Shown here piece by piece: positions 46,718 to 57,256 of a DNA stretch of 64,000 bases. The translations under genes and the position numbers were made by a program. Below the pieces are notes generated by a model, which saw only the letters and a program-made list of their open reading frames with translations, searched no databases and was not told where the DNA came from. The stretch lies in NCBI RefSeq assembly GCF_006385685.1, contig NZ_VFRP01000014.1, positions 47,459 to 111,458 on the forward strand, read 5' to 3'. How positions within the stretch are numbered: position 1 is the stretch's first letter; every line of letters begins with the position of its first letter. Source of the stretch: Amaricoccus solimangrovi (GTDB taxonomy: Bacteria; Pseudomonadota; Alphaproteobacteria; Rhodobacterales; Rhodobacteraceae).

Positions 46718-47812
46718 ATGGCGCTCGCGCTGGAAGGAGTGACACGCGTGGTTCGGGGGCGGACGCATGTCCACCCGACCGATCTTGTGCTCGGCAAGGG
46801 CACGATGAACGTGCTGCTCGGCCCGACGCTCTCGGGCAAGACCTCGCTGATGCGGCTGATGGCGGGGCTCGACCGGCCCACGCGGGGCAGGATCCTCTGG
46901 GACGGCGCGGAGGTGACCGGCGTCCCGGTCCAGCGGCGCAGGGTCGCGATGGTCTACCAGCAGTTCATCAACTACCCCACGCTCTCGGTCTACGAGAACA
47001 TCGCCTCGCCGCTCCGCCTGCTCGGGCGGAGCAAGGCGGAGATCGACCGCGCGACGCGGGAGACGGCGGAGATGCTGCGGCTGACGCCCATGCTGGACCG
47101 AAAGCCCCTGGAGCTCTCGGGAGGCCAGCAGCAGCGCTGCGCGCTCGCCCGCGCGCTGGTGAAGGGGGCGGGGCTCGTGCTGCTCGACGAGCCGCTCGCC
47201 AATCTCGACTACAAGCTCCGCGAGGAACTGCGCGTCGAGATCCCGCGCATCTTCGAGGCCTCGGGCGCGATCTTCGTCTATGCGACCACCGAGCCGGAGG
47301 AGGCGCTCCTGCTCGGAGGCAATACCGCGACGCTCTGGGAGGGGCGGGTCACCCAGTTCGGCCCGACCGCCCATGTCTACCGGCGGCCCTGCGACGCGAC
47401 CACGGCGCGCGTCTTCAGCGATCCGCCGATGAATTTCGTCGCCTGCCGGAAGGAGCGGGGCCGCGTCAGCTTCGGCGCCGGCGCGGCGACGGCCACGGCG
47501 GCGGCGGGGCCGTTCGCCGCGATCCCGGACGGGCGCTATCTCGCGGGCTTCCGGCCCAATCATCTCGACCTCGTGCGCCGCTCGGGCGACGCGCTCGGCT
47601 TCGACTGCGCGCTGACCGCGAGCGAGATCACCGGGTCGGAGACCTTCCTCCATGCCCGCCACGACGGCGAGGCCTGGGTCGGCCTGCTGAAGGGCGTGCA
47701 CGAACTCGGCGCCGGCGCGGCCGTCACGCTCTGGCTCGACCCGGCCCATGTCTATCTCTTCGACGCCGGGGGGCGGCTCGCCGCGCCCGCGGCCTATGCG
47801 ATGGCGGCCTGA
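46718..47812 (+). CDS. glpS: Glycerol ABC transporter ATP-binding protein, subunit 1
   Basis: 364 residues of the MalK/UgpC class with a TOBE-like C-terminal region. Walker A is the variant GPTLSGKTS (35-43); signature LSGGQQQ (133-139) and Walker B Asp157-Glu158 are intact. The switch His expected in THDQ is Thr191 (YATTEPEE). Paired with glpT, which has the opposite defects. The gene order glpD-S-T-P-Q-U-V equals that described for rhizobial ABC glycerol uptake. SD GGGGAGGG before the ATG. Confidence 0.9.
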   Translation: MALALEGVTRVVRGRTHVHPTDLVLGKGTMNVLLGPTLSGKTSLMRLMAGLDRPTRGRILWDGAEVTGVPVQRRRVAMVYQQFINYPTLSVYENIASPLRLLGRSKAEIDRATRETAEMLRLTPMLDRKPLELSGGQQQRCALARALVKGAGLVLLDEPLANLDYKLREELRVEIPRIFEASGAIFVYATTEPEEALLLGGNTATLWEGRVTQFGPTAHVYRRPCDATTARVFSDPPMNFVACRKERGRVSFGAGAATATAAAGPFAAIPDGRYLAGFRPNHLDLVRRSGDALGFDCALTASEITGSETFLHARHDGEAWVGLLKGVHELGAGAAVTLWLDPAHVYLFDAGGRLAAPAAYAMAA

Positions 47813-47814
47813 CC

Positions 47815-48888
47815 ATGGCGCGGATCACCCTCTCCCGGCTCGCCCACAGCTACCTGCCGAACCCGGCGGACGAGGCGCAGTTCGCGCTGAAGGAAATGAC
47901 CCATGTCTGGCGGGACGGCGGCGCCTACGCGCTGCTCGGCGCCTCGGGCTGCGGCAAGACCACGCTGCTCAACATCATCTCCGGTCTGCTCCGCCCCTCG
48001 CAGGGCCGGGTGCTCTTCGGCGAGACCGACGTGACCGACCTGCCGACCGAGGCGCGCGACATCGCGCAGGTGTTCCAGTTCCCGGTCGTCTACGACACGA
48101 TGACCGTGCGCGAGAACCTCGCCTTCCCGCTCCGGAACCGAGGCAAGGCGCCGGGATACATCGCCGCGCGCGTGGCCGAGATCGCGGCGATGATCGGCAT
48201 GGAGGCCGTGCTCGACCGCAAGGCGCGCGGCCTGACCGCCGACGCGAAGCAGAAGATCAGCCTCGGCCGCGGCATGGTCCGCGAGGATGTGAACGCGATC
48301 CTGTTCGACGAGCCGCTCACGGTCATCGATCCGCACATGAAATGGGAGCTGCGCACCCAGCTGAAGGCGCTGCACCGCCAGTTCGGCCATACGATGATCT
48401 ATGTCACCCACGACCAGACCGAGGCGCTGACCTTCGCCGATCAGGTCGTGGTGATGCACGATGGCCGGGTGGTGCAGACCGGCACGCCGGAGGAGCTTTT
48501 CGAGGCGCCGGCGCATACCTTCGTCGGCTATTTCATCGGCTCGCCGGGAATGAACCTGCTCGACGCCCGCGTCGAGGGCCGCCGTGCCCATCTGCGCGGG
48601 GGCACGGTCGAGCTCGGCGCCGCCTATCCCGCGCTCGAAGGCCGGGTCCGGATCGGCATCCGGCCGGAATACGTCGCGCTGACCGAGGGGCCGGGGCTGC
48701 CGGTCTCCATCCGCCGCGTCGAGGACGTGGGCCGGCACCGGATCGTCCGGGCCGAACTCTCCGGCGCGCCGATCGACATCGTGGCGGAGGAGGGCGAGCG
48801 GCTGCCCGCCGAGCCGCGCGTCGTCTTCGCGCCGGAGAAGATCAACGTCTACGCCGACGACTGGCGCGTCGAGGGGGAAGCCGCCTGA
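47815..48888 (+). CDS. glpT: Glycerol ABC transporter ATP-binding protein, subunit 2
   Basis: 357 residues starting 2 bp after the glpS stop. Walker A GASGCGKTT (42-50), Walker B Asp165-Glu166 and switch His199 (THDQTEA) are canonical. The signature, expected as LSGGQQQ, reads LTADAKQ (140-146). A glpS/glpT heterodimer would thus have one complete ATP site (GlpT Walker A with GlpS signature) and one degenerate site. The frame open from 46429 is a shadow of glpD/glpS. Confidence 0.9.
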   Translation: MARITLSRLAHSYLPNPADEAQFALKEMTHVWRDGGAYALLGASGCGKTTLLNIISGLLRPSQGRVLFGETDVTDLPTEARDIAQVFQFPVVYDTMTVRENLAFPLRNRGKAPGYIAARVAEIAAMIGMEAVLDRKARGLTADAKQKISLGRGMVREDVNAILFDEPLTVIDPHMKWELRTQLKALHRQFGHTMIYVTHDQTEALTFADQVVVMHDGRVVQTGTPEELFEAPAHTFVGYFIGSPGMNLLDARVEGRRAHLRGGTVELGAAYPALEGRVRIGIRPEYVALTEGPGLPVSIRRVEDVGRHRIVRAELSGAPIDIVAEEGERLPAEPRVVFAPEKINVYADDWRVEGEAA

Positions 48889-49759
48889 TGGAGAAGACCC
48901 AGAACAACCGCGCCTGGTTCCTGGTCCTGCCGATGCTCGTCATCGTCGCCTTCTCGGCGGTGATCCCGCTGATGACGGTGGTGAACTACTCGGTGAACGA
49001 CACGTTCGGCAGAAACGAGTTCTTCTGGGCCGGGCTCGAATGGTTCGACGAGACCCTGCGGTCCGAGCGGCTCTGGAGCGCGCTCGGCCGCAACGCGCTC
49101 TTCTCGGCCATCATTCTCGCGATCGAGGTGCCGCTCGGCATCTTCGTCGCGCTCCACATGCCGAAGAAAGGTTTCTGGGCCTCGTTCTGCCTCGTCGTCA
49201 TGGCGCTGCCGCTGCTCGTGCCCTTCAACGTGGTCGGCACGATCTGGCAGATCTTCGCGCGCACCGACATCGGCCTGCTCGGGCATACCCTCTGGTCGCT
49301 CGGGATCGACTACAATTACACCGCGAACCCGCTCCACGCCTGGCTCACCATCATCGTGATGGATGTCTGGCACTGGACCAGCCTCGTGGCGCTGCTCTGC
49401 TACGCCGCGCTCCAGTCGATCCCGGAGGCCTATTACCAGGCCGCGAAGATCGACCAGGCGAGCCGATGGAAGGTGTTCCGCTACATCGAACTCCCGAAGA
49501 TGAAGGGCGTCTTGGTGATCGCGATCCTGCTCCGCTTCATGGACAGCTTCATGATCTATACGGAGCCCTTCGTCGTCACCGGCGGGGGCCCGGGCAATTC
49601 GACCACCTTCCTCTCGATCGATCTCGTGAAGATGGCGGTGGGCCAGTTCGACCTCGGCCCCGCCGCCGCCTTCTCGATCATGTATTTCCTCGTGATCCTG
49701 CTCGTGTCCTGGGTCTTCTACACCGTCATGACCAACATGGACAAAGAGGAGGGCGTCTG

Positions 49760-49760
<1 letters not shown>
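48888..49760 (+). CDS. glpP: Glycerol ABC transporter permease 1
   Basis: 290 residues, six membrane spans, MalF-like. The EAA loop is PEAYYQAAKIDQASRWKVF, followed by FVVTGGGPGNSTTFLS, common to MalF-type permeases. Starts by TGATG overlap with glpT and ends by overlap with glpQ, so translation is coupled throughout. Forms the membrane channel with glpQ. Confidence 0.92.
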
Positions 49761-50562
<802 letters not shown>

Positions 50563-50563
<1 letters not shown>

Positions 50564-50973
50564 TGACGCGGCGGGGCTGGGCCGTTCTCGCCGGCGCCGT
50601 CTTTCTCGCCTTCGCGGCGATCCTCGGCCTGCTCGTCCGCGCGGTGCCCCGGGGCGACGAGGGGCCGGACTGGACCGGCCAGCTCGTCGAGGGCGGCTGG
50701 ATGGCCTGGACCTTCCCGGTCGCGGTCTTCTTCCTCGCGATCGCCGCGCTGCTCGCGCTGATGACGCTGCTGGCGCTCCGCTTTCCCGAGCAGCCGCGGC
50801 GGGGCGTGCTCCGGATCGAGACGACGCGGGGCGACCGGCTCTTCGTCACGCTGCTCGGCTCCGCCTTCATCAATCTCGCCTGGCTCTACGTCTTCGGAAT
50901 CGACGGCCCGCCCCTCTGGGGGGCGCTGATCCTTTGCCTCGTCTACGCCGCCGCGGTGTTCCGCTGGGTGTGA
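50563..50973 (+). CDS. glpU: Small integral membrane protein, DUF2160 family
   Basis: 136 residues with four hydrophobic helices: about 6-26, 46-70, 98-115 and 118-134. A conserved Trp-rich N-terminal loop (GWMAWTFPVAVFF) precedes the second helix. It matches the DUF2160 proteins found between the permeases and binding protein in ABC-type glycerol operons; its function is unknown, perhaps an accessory subunit. TGATG overlap with glpQ. Confidence 0.85.
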
Positions 50974-51049
50974 CGGGGAAACGCGGACCCGGCGCGCGCT
51001 CCGGGCACAAGAACAAGACTTCGTCAAGCTCACTCCAAGGGAGGAAAAC

Positions 51050-52774
51050 GTGAGACACGGACGGACGATGACCGCGGTGGCGCTCGCGCTCGCGGCGATG
51101 GCGGTGCCCGCCTGGGCGGACATGGAGGCGGCGAAGGCCTTCCTCGACAAGGAGATCGGCGATCTCTCCACGCTCTCCCGGCCCGAGCAGGAAGCGGAGA
51201 TGCAGTGGTTCATCGACGCCGCCAAGCCCTATGCCGGCATGGACATCAAGGTGGTGTCCGAGACGATCACCACGCATGAATACGAATCGAAGGTGCTGGC
51301 GCCGGCCTTCACCGCGATCACCGGCATCCGGATCACGCACGACCTCATGAGCGAGGGCGACGTGATCGAGAAGCTGCAGACGCAGATGCAGAGCGGCGAG
51401 AACATCTACGACGCCTATATCAACGACTCAGACCTGATCGGGACGCACTGGCGCTACCAGCAGGCGCGCGACCTGACGAAATGGATGGCCGACGAAGCCA
51501 AGGAGGTGACGAGCCCGACACTCGACCTGCCCGACTTCATCGGCCTGAGTTTCACCACCGCGCCGGACGGCGAGCTCTACCAGCTGCCCGACCAGCAGTT
51601 CGCGAACCTCTACTGGTTCCGCTACGACTGGTTCTCGGACCAGAAGACCAAGGACGACTTCAAGGCGAAGTACGGCTACGATCTCGGCGTCCCGGTCAAC
51701 TGGACCGCCTATCAGGACATCGCGGAATTCTTCACCGGCCGCGACATGTCCTACATGGAGGGCGGCCCGAAGAGCGCCTGGGGCAACATGGACTACGGCA
51801 AGAAGGACCCCTCGCTCGGCTGGCGCTATACCGATGCCTGGATGTCGATGGCCGGCATGGGCGACAAGGGCGAGCCGAACGGCCTGCCGGTCGACGAATG
51901 GGGCGTGCGGGTGGACGAGAATTCGCGCCCCGTCGGCTCCTGCGTCGACCGGGGCGGCGCGACCAACGACGCCGCCGCGGTCTACGCGGTGACCAAGGCG
52001 ATCGAATGGCTGCGGGAATACACGCCCCCCGAGGCGCAGGGGATGACCTTCTCCGAGGCGGGACCGGTGCCGGCGCGCGGGGACATCGCCCAGCAGATGT
52101 TCTGGTACACCGCCTTTACCGCCGACATGGTGAAGCCCGGCATCGCGGTGATGAACGAGGACGGCACGCCGAAATGGCGGATGGCGCCCTCGCCGCATGG
52201 CGCCTACTGGAGCCAGGGGACGAAGATCGGCTATCAGGACGTGGGCTCCTGGACGCTGATGAAATCAACGCCGGCGGACCGGGCCAAGGCCGCCTGGCTC
52301 TACGCCCAGTTCGTCACCTCGAAGACGGTGGACGTGAAGAAGTCCCACGTCGGGCTGACCTTCATCCGCGACTCCACGATCCACGACAAGTCCTTCACCG
52401 AGCGCGGGCCACAGCTCGGCGGGCTGGTCGAGTTCTACCGCTCGCCCGCGCGCACGCAGTGGTCGCCGACGGGAACCAATATCCCGGACTACCCGAAGCT
52501 CGCGCAGGTCTGGTGGCAGAACATCGGCGATGCGATGTCCGGCGCCAAGACCCCGCAGCAGGCGCTCGACGCGCTCTGCGAGGATCAGGAAAAGGTGTTG
52601 TCGCGGCTCGAAAGGTCGAAGGTGCAGGGCGATCTCGGTCCGAAGCTGAACGAGAAGCAGGATCCGCAATACTGGATCGACCAGCCGGGCGCGCCGGTGG
52701 CGAAGCTCGAGAACGAGAACCCGAAGCCCGAGACCGTTTCCTATGACGAGCTGGTGAAGTCCTGGGAGAACTGA
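51050..52774 (+). CDS. glpV: Glycerol ABC transporter substrate-binding protein
   Basis: 574 residues, the long form typical of this transporter. GTG start at 51050 with SD GGGAGG at 51039-51044. Sec signal peptide with cleavage near VPAWA-DMEAA. The mature domain begins MEAAKAFLDKEIGDLSTLS and contains KVVSETITTHEYESKVLAPA, typical of GlpV-type proteins. Last gene of the glp operon; a strong hairpin follows the stop. Confidence 0.92.
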   Translation: MRHGRTMTAVALALAAMAVPAWADMEAAKAFLDKEIGDLSTLSRPEQEAEMQWFIDAAKPYAGMDIKVVSETITTHEYESKVLAPAFTAITGIRITHDLMSEGDVIEKLQTQMQSGENIYDAYINDSDLIGTHWRYQQARDLTKWMADEAKEVTSPTLDLPDFIGLSFTTAPDGELYQLPDQQFANLYWFRYDWFSDQKTKDDFKAKYGYDLGVPVNWTAYQDIAEFFTGRDMSYMEGGPKSAWGNMDYGKKDPSLGWRYTDAWMSMAGMGDKGEPNGLPVDEWGVRVDENSRPVGSCVDRGGATNDAAAVYAVTKAIEWLREYTPPEAQGMTFSEAGPVPARGDIAQQMFWYTAFTADMVKPGIAVMNEDGTPKWRMAPSPHGAYWSQGTKIGYQDVGSWTLMKSTPADRAKAAWLYAQFVTSKTVDVKKSHVGLTFIRDSTIHDKSFTERGPQLGGLVEFYRSPARTQWSPTGTNIPDYPKLAQVWWQNIGDAMSGAKTPQQALDALCEDQEKVLSRLERSKVQGDLGPKLNEKQDPQYWIDQPGAPVAKLENENPKPETVSYDELVKSWEN

Positions 52775-52775
52775 G

Positions 52776-52811
52776 CCGGAAGGGCGGTCCCGCGGGGGGC
52801 CGCCCGTCCGG
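52776..52811. terminator. Strong bidirectional hairpin between glpV and the dehydroshikimate dehydratase gene
   Basis: CCGGA pairs with TCCGG outside a 10-bp stem (52782-52791 with 52796-52805, one G-T pair, loop GCGG). The total is 15 pairs with one mismatch, filling the 37-bp gap between convergent genes. No T-tract, but its size and place support termination in both directions. Confidence 0.65.
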
Positions 52812-54704
52812 TCAGCGGCGCGGCACGTTCCGCGGCCGCGCGTGCCGCGTCTGGGCGGCGATGCGGAAGGGCGCGTTCGGCGCGCCGTAGCCGCGGTAGC
52901 CGCCCCGGCGCTCGACGATCTCGAAGAAGAACCCCTCGCCGTAATTCGGGCTGTAGAGCTGGAAATACTCGCCGTGCTCGTCGCGGTCGTAGAGGATGTG
53001 CAGCGCGCGCAGCCGGTCGGCGAATTCGGGATCCAGCCCGAACCGCGCCTCGACGTCGTCGAAATAGTTGGGGGAGATGACGAGGCCCTCGAACCCGCCC
53101 GCGCGCAGCGCCTCCGCCGTGGCGAAGATGTCGCGCGTCTCGAAGGCGAGATGCTGCACCGCCGAGCCGAACGTGTCCGCGATGAAGCGCCCGGCGAGGG
53201 TGCGCGCGTTCTCAGCGCCGTTCAGCGTCAGCCGGAAGGTGCCCTCGTCGTTCTCGATCACCTGGCTGCGCACGATGCCCGAGGGGTCGATCACGTCGAC
53301 CATCGGTGTCTTCCGGGTGCGAAAGATCGAGGTGTAGAACAGCAGCCAGGACAGCATCTCGTCATGCGGCATGGTCTGGGCGACGTGATCGATCCGGACC
53401 AGCCCCACCTCCGCGCCGGGCGCGACGTCGGTCACGGGGGTGAATTCGACCTCCCAGACCCGCGAGAGTTCCGGACCCCCGTCCAGGAAATGCAGCAGCG
53501 CGCCGCCCACGCCCCGGATCGCCGGGATCTCGAGTTCGCCCGGCCGGCGGGTCTGGCCGAAGCGCTTCGCGCCGAGCGCCTCGGCGCGGGCGAGGGTCGC
53601 GGCCGCGTCCTCGACGCGCAGGCCGATGTCGCAGACGCCCGTCCCATGCGTGACATAGGCGGCGTGGGCGAAACCCTCGGGCTCGGTATTGACGACGAGA
53701 TTGATGTCCCCCTGCCGGTAGAGCGTCACCTGCCGGCTGACATGGCGCCCGGCTTCGCGGAAGCCGAGGGCGCGGAGCATCCGGACGAGGCCGGGCGCGG
53801 TCTCGCGGGTGGCGGCGAATTCGACGAACTCGATCCCCTCGACCGCGATCCGGTCGGGCATCGGCGGCGCGAGTTCCCCGGCCGCCGGTTCGCACCGCCG
53901 CACCTGATCCATCAGATAGACGAGCGAGCGGTGGCCGTCGGCCGCGATCTGGCGCGCGGAGCCACCGCGGAACTGGTCGTTGAAGATCTCCAGCGAGAGC
54001 CAGCCGTCGTAGCCGGTCGCGGCCACGGCGGCGAGGAAGTCGCGCACCGGCAGGTCGCCCTCTCCCGGCATGTTGCGGAAATGCCGGCTGAGATAGAGCA
54101 GGTCCATGTCGATCAGCGGCGCGTCGGCGAGCTGGACGAGGAAGATCCTGTCGGCCGGGATCGCCCGGATCGTCGCCGGATCGATCTTGCGCGACAGCGT
54201 ATGGAAGGAATCGAGGATCACGCCGACATTGGGATGGTCCGCGCGCCGCGCGATTTCCCAGGCGTCGCGATGGTCGTTCACGTGGCGCCCCCAGGCGAGC
54301 GCCTCGAAGCCGATCCGGATGCCGCGCTTCGCCGCCCGCTCGCCGAGCTCGCGCAGATCGGCCGCCGCGCGGTCGATGCCGCCGAGCGAGACGGACGAGG
54401 TATTGGAGCAGACCAGGATCAGATCCGCGCCGAGTTCGCCCATCAGATCGAACTTGCGCTCCGCCCGGTCGAAGGCGCGGGCCCGCTGCGGCTCCGGCAT
54501 CCCCTCGAAATCGCGGAACGGCTGGAACAGGTTCAGTTCGAGCCCCGCGTCGCGGACCATGCGCCCCACCTCGCGCGGCGTCGCATCATAGGCGAGGAAG
54601 TCGTTCTCGAAGATCTCCACCCCGTCGAACCCGGCGGCGGCGATCGCGGCGAGCTTGTCCGGGAGCTCGCCGCTGATGGAAACTGTGGCGATCGAGGTTT
54701 TCAT
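52812..54704 (-). CDS. quiC1: Bifunctional-fold 3-dehydroshikimate dehydratase (TIM barrel fused to HPPD-like domain)
   Basis: 630 residues in two parts. Residues 1-270 form a xylose-isomerase-like barrel (ISGELPDKLAAIAAAGFDGVEI; metal strands FEALAWGRHV, ILDSFHTLS, LSLEIFNDQF). Residues about 285-600 resemble 4-hydroxyphenylpyruvate dioxygenase (RIDHVAQ, AFETRDIF, FFFEIVERRGGYRGYG with the metal Glu). This fusion is the QuiC1-type enzyme that converts 3-dehydroshikimate to protocatechuate. Last gene of a minus-strand operon with shikimate dehydrogenase and an MHS transporter. Confidence 0.9.
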   Translation of the reverse strand: MKTSIATVSISGELPDKLAAIAAAGFDGVEIFENDFLAYDATPREVGRMVRDAGLELNLFQPFRDFEGMPEPQRARAFDRAERKFDLMGELGADLILVCSNTSSVSLGGIDRAAADLRELGERAAKRGIRIGFEALAWGRHVNDHRDAWEIARRADHPNVGVILDSFHTLSRKIDPATIRAIPADRIFLVQLADAPLIDMDLLYLSRHFRNMPGEGDLPVRDFLAAVAATGYDGWLSLEIFNDQFRGGSARQIAADGHRSLVYLMDQVRRCEPAAGELAPPMPDRIAVEGIEFVEFAATRETAPGLVRMLRALGFREAGRHVSRQVTLYRQGDINLVVNTEPEGFAHAAYVTHGTGVCDIGLRVEDAAATLARAEALGAKRFGQTRRPGELEIPAIRGVGGALLHFLDGGPELSRVWEVEFTPVTDVAPGAEVGLVRIDHVAQTMPHDEMLSWLLFYTSIFRTRKTPMVDVIDPSGIVRSQVIENDEGTFRLTLNGAENARTLAGRFIADTFGSAVQHLAFETRDIFATAEALRAGGFEGLVISPNYFDDVEARFGLDPEFADRLRALHILYDRDEHGEYFQLYSPNYGEGFFFEIVERRGGYRGYGAPNAPFRIAAQTRHARPRNVPRR

Positions 54705-54772
54705 CTGGCACTGGCCTCCGTTCCGTCCCGGCGCGGAGGCACGCTCCGCGCCGTCATCATGTCATGTCCGGC

Positions 54773-55612
54773 TCAGGCCGTCAGGAGGGCGCGCAGGCGC
54801 GCCTCCTCCACCTCGATCCCGTGGAAGATGCTGATCGCATGGAGGCCCTGGTAAAAGTAGAGTTCGTAGCCCGAGAGGATTTTCAGCCCCTCGGCGGCCG
54901 CGTCGCCGAGGAATTCGGTATCGACCGGCGTATAGACCGCGTCGAAGGCCCAGGAGGCGCCGCGTATCAGCGCGCGGGGCAGGGGCGTTCCGCCGTAGCC
55001 GACCATGCCGACGGGCGTGCAGTTGACGAGACCGTCCGCGCCCCGGGCCGCGGCCGGGTCGGCGGAGACGCCGACGACGAGGCCGGGCGCCGCCGCGCGG
55101 AGCTGTTCGGCCAGCGCCTCGGCCTTCGGCAGGTCGCGCTCGACCAGGCGGAGTTCGCGCATCCCGAGATCCGCGAGGCCGAAGGCCACCGCCTTGCCGA
55201 CGCCGCCCGCGCCGATCATGCAGACCGTGCCCGGCGCGGCGTCGCCGAAGCCGGTCCGGTAGGCCGCCTTGAAGCCCGACCAGTCGGTGTTGAAGCCCTT
55301 CGCCCCCTGGGCGGTGAAGAGCACCGTGTTGCAGGCGCCGAGCCGCGCGACCTGAGGCTCGTCCACCGTCACCCGGGCGGTCACCCGTTCCTTGTAGGGA
55401 TAGGTGATGTTGAGCCCGCGGTAGCCTTCCTCGCGCGCCTTGTCGAAGACCGCGTCGAAATCGAGACCGAGGGTCTTGGGGACGAGGCGGTCATAGGTGG
55501 TGGGCCGGCCGATCATGTCGCCGGCGAGCTCGTGCAGGCGGGGGGATCTCGAATCGGCGATGTTGTCGCCGATCAGGCCGAGTTTGACGGTCGTGGTCGC
55601 GGTGGTGGTCAT
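54773..55612 (-). CDS. Shikimate/quinate dehydrogenase (AroE family)
   Basis: 279 residues from the ATG at 55612; the frame open to 55717 adds sequence without conservation. N-terminal substrate domain with NIADSRSPRLHE and LNITYPYKERV (catalytic Lys), Rossmann motif GAGGVGKAVAFGL, and GACNTVLF and NTDWSGF. It interconverts shikimate (or quinate) and the 3-dehydro form. The context (transporter, dehydratase, LysR) points to a catabolic rather than biosynthetic role. Confidence 0.92.
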   Translation of the reverse strand: MTTTATTTVKLGLIGDNIADSRSPRLHELAGDMIGRPTTYDRLVPKTLGLDFDAVFDKAREEGYRGLNITYPYKERVTARVTVDEPQVARLGACNTVLFTAQGAKGFNTDWSGFKAAYRTGFGDAAPGTVCMIGAGGVGKAVAFGLADLGMRELRLVERDLPKAEALAEQLRAAAPGLVVGVSADPAAARGADGLVNCTPVGMVGYGGTPLPRALIRGASWAFDAVYTPVDTEFLGDAAAEGLKILSGYELYFYQGLHAISIFHGIEVEEARLRALLTA

Positions 55613-55676
55613 GTCGAGCTCCGGCTCTGGCGCGGCGGGAAGGGAGCCCGCGGGAACGCGGGCTCCGGAGGCGGTA

Positions 55677-57068
55677 TCAGGCGTGGCCGGCGAGCGAGGC
55701 CGCGCGCATCCGATCATACTCCGCCCTGGGCACCGGCACCGCGTCGGATTTGCCGAGGTCGTTCATGTGCACCCGGTAGGTTTCGCGGGCCGACCAGGCG
55801 GCGACGGCCGCGACGCAGGTGATGCCGAAGGCGAGCGAGCCGATGATGAGCGGGATGTTCTCGGTCCCGGGCGCCGCGACGCTGGCGAAGAGCGCGGGCA
55901 GGAGCGCCGTGATCGTAGTGCCGATGTTCTGGCTGATCGCCATCGACGAGACGCGGGTGCGGGTCGGGAAGAGCTCCGGATAGAAGCTCGGGAAGATCGC
56001 GTTGTAGCCCTGGTAGACGATCCCCCACATCAGGAGCGACATCAGGATCGCGAGCGGCACCGAATGGATCGAGATCGCATAGAGGTAGCCGAAGGCGAGC
56101 AGGCCCGAGCCGAGGCAGCCGACGATAATGGGCGGGCGGCGGCCGATCCGGTCCGAGAGGTTGCCGACCAGCGGGATCACGACGCAGGCGACGATGTTGC
56201 CGAGCACCGGGATCCAGAGATAGACGTCCTTGTGGAAGCCGATGCCATAGGCGGCCTGCACGGCGTAGGCGGCGCCGAAGACGGTGGCGACGACGGGGAT
56301 CGTGTTCATGAGCGACATGCAGATGACGCGGATCATGTCGGGCCAGCTGGTGGTGATCGCCTCGACGATCGGCGAGCGCGGAGCGGCGTTCTGGCTCTCC
56401 TCCTCCTGGAAGGCCGGGGTCTCCTCGACTTCGCGGCGGATGACGTAGCCCGCGATGATCACGACGAAGCTGAGCAGGAACGGGATCCGCCAGCCCCAGG
56501 AATTGAAGGCCGCGTCGGGCATGAAATGGGCGAGCGGAAGGAAGACGGCGGCCGCGAGGATCTGGCCCGCCTGCACGCCCTGGAGCGTGAAGCTCGCGAA
56601 GAAGCCGCGCCGTCCGAAGGGCGCGTGTTCGACGATCATCGAGCTCGCGCCCGAAATCTCGCCGGCGACGGCGAAGCCCTGGATCAGGCGCAGCGCCACG
56701 AGCAGCGCCGGCGCGAGCAGGCCGACCTGGGCATACGTGGGCAGCAGGCCGACGGCGAGCGTCGAGAAGCCCATCAGGAACATGCAGAGGATGAGCACGC
56801 GCTTGCGCCCATGGGTGTCGCCCCAGTGGCCGAGCACGAAGGCGCCGATGGGCCGGGCGACATAGCCGACGCCGTAGGTGGCGAGCGAGGCGATGATCGC
56901 GACCCGCGGATTCTCCGAGGGGAAGAAGATCTGCGGGAAGATCAGCGACGCGGCGGTCGCATAGATGAAGAAGTCGTAATATTCGAGGGCGGAGCCGATC
57001 CAGCCGCTGGCCGCGGCCTTTCTGGATTGGTGCCTTCCCTTGGGTTCGTGATATGTCGCGTCGGCCAT
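55677..57068 (-). CDS. MFS transporter, metabolite:H+ symporter (MHS/ShiA-like) family
   Basis: 463 residues from the ATG at 57068, chosen for SD AGGAGGAG at a 7-base distance; an upstream ATG at 57107 has no SD. Twelve spans with family motifs SALEYYDFFIYATAASLIFP, GHWGDTHGRKR (loop 2-3) and RLIQGFAVAGEISGAS. MHS transporters import organic acids such as shikimate, citrate or protocatechuate. The two downstream genes make shikimate or quinate the likely substrate. Confidence 0.9.
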   Translation of the reverse strand: MADATYHEPKGRHQSRKAAASGWIGSALEYYDFFIYATAASLIFPQIFFPSENPRVAIIASLATYGVGYVARPIGAFVLGHWGDTHGRKRVLILCMFLMGFSTLAVGLLPTYAQVGLLAPALLVALRLIQGFAVAGEISGASSMIVEHAPFGRRGFFASFTLQGVQAGQILAAAVFLPLAHFMPDAAFNSWGWRIPFLLSFVVIIAGYVIRREVEETPAFQEEESQNAAPRSPIVEAITTSWPDMIRVICMSLMNTIPVVATVFGAAYAVQAAYGIGFHKDVYLWIPVLGNIVACVVIPLVGNLSDRIGRRPPIIVGCLGSGLLAFGYLYAISIHSVPLAILMSLLMWGIVYQGYNAIFPSFYPELFPTRTRVSSMAISQNIGTTITALLPALFASVAAPGTENIPLIIGSLAFGITCVAAVAAWSARETYRVHMNDLGKSDAVPVPRAEYDRMRAASLAGHA

Positions 57069-57243
57069 CGACGGTCTCCTCCTGGGATCTTTGTCTTGCG
57101 CGCGCACGGCCGCCGCCGCGGCTGACGGTTGCCTGTGCTGTCGCGAATGTGAGGTTTCGATCTGCGTCCGGGGGTTACCCGCCTTGCACGGACAACATAG
57201 CTCGATTCGGCCCCCGCGACCATGATCGGGATGCCGGGCCGCG

Positions 57244-57256
57244 TAACATCATGTTA
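57244..57256. promoter_or_regulatory. T-N11-A dyad, candidate LysR-regulator site
   Basis: TAACATCATGTTA has perfect 6-bp arms around one base and fits the LysR-type T-N11-A rule exactly. It overlaps the stop codon of the LysR gene and lies 176-188 bp upstream of the transporter start. Confidence 0.5.

Noticed and set aside
44876..47749. 957-codon minus-strand frame antisense to glpD and glpS.
   Set aside because: glpD and glpS are fully supported by motifs and operon order; the antisense product is low-complexity.
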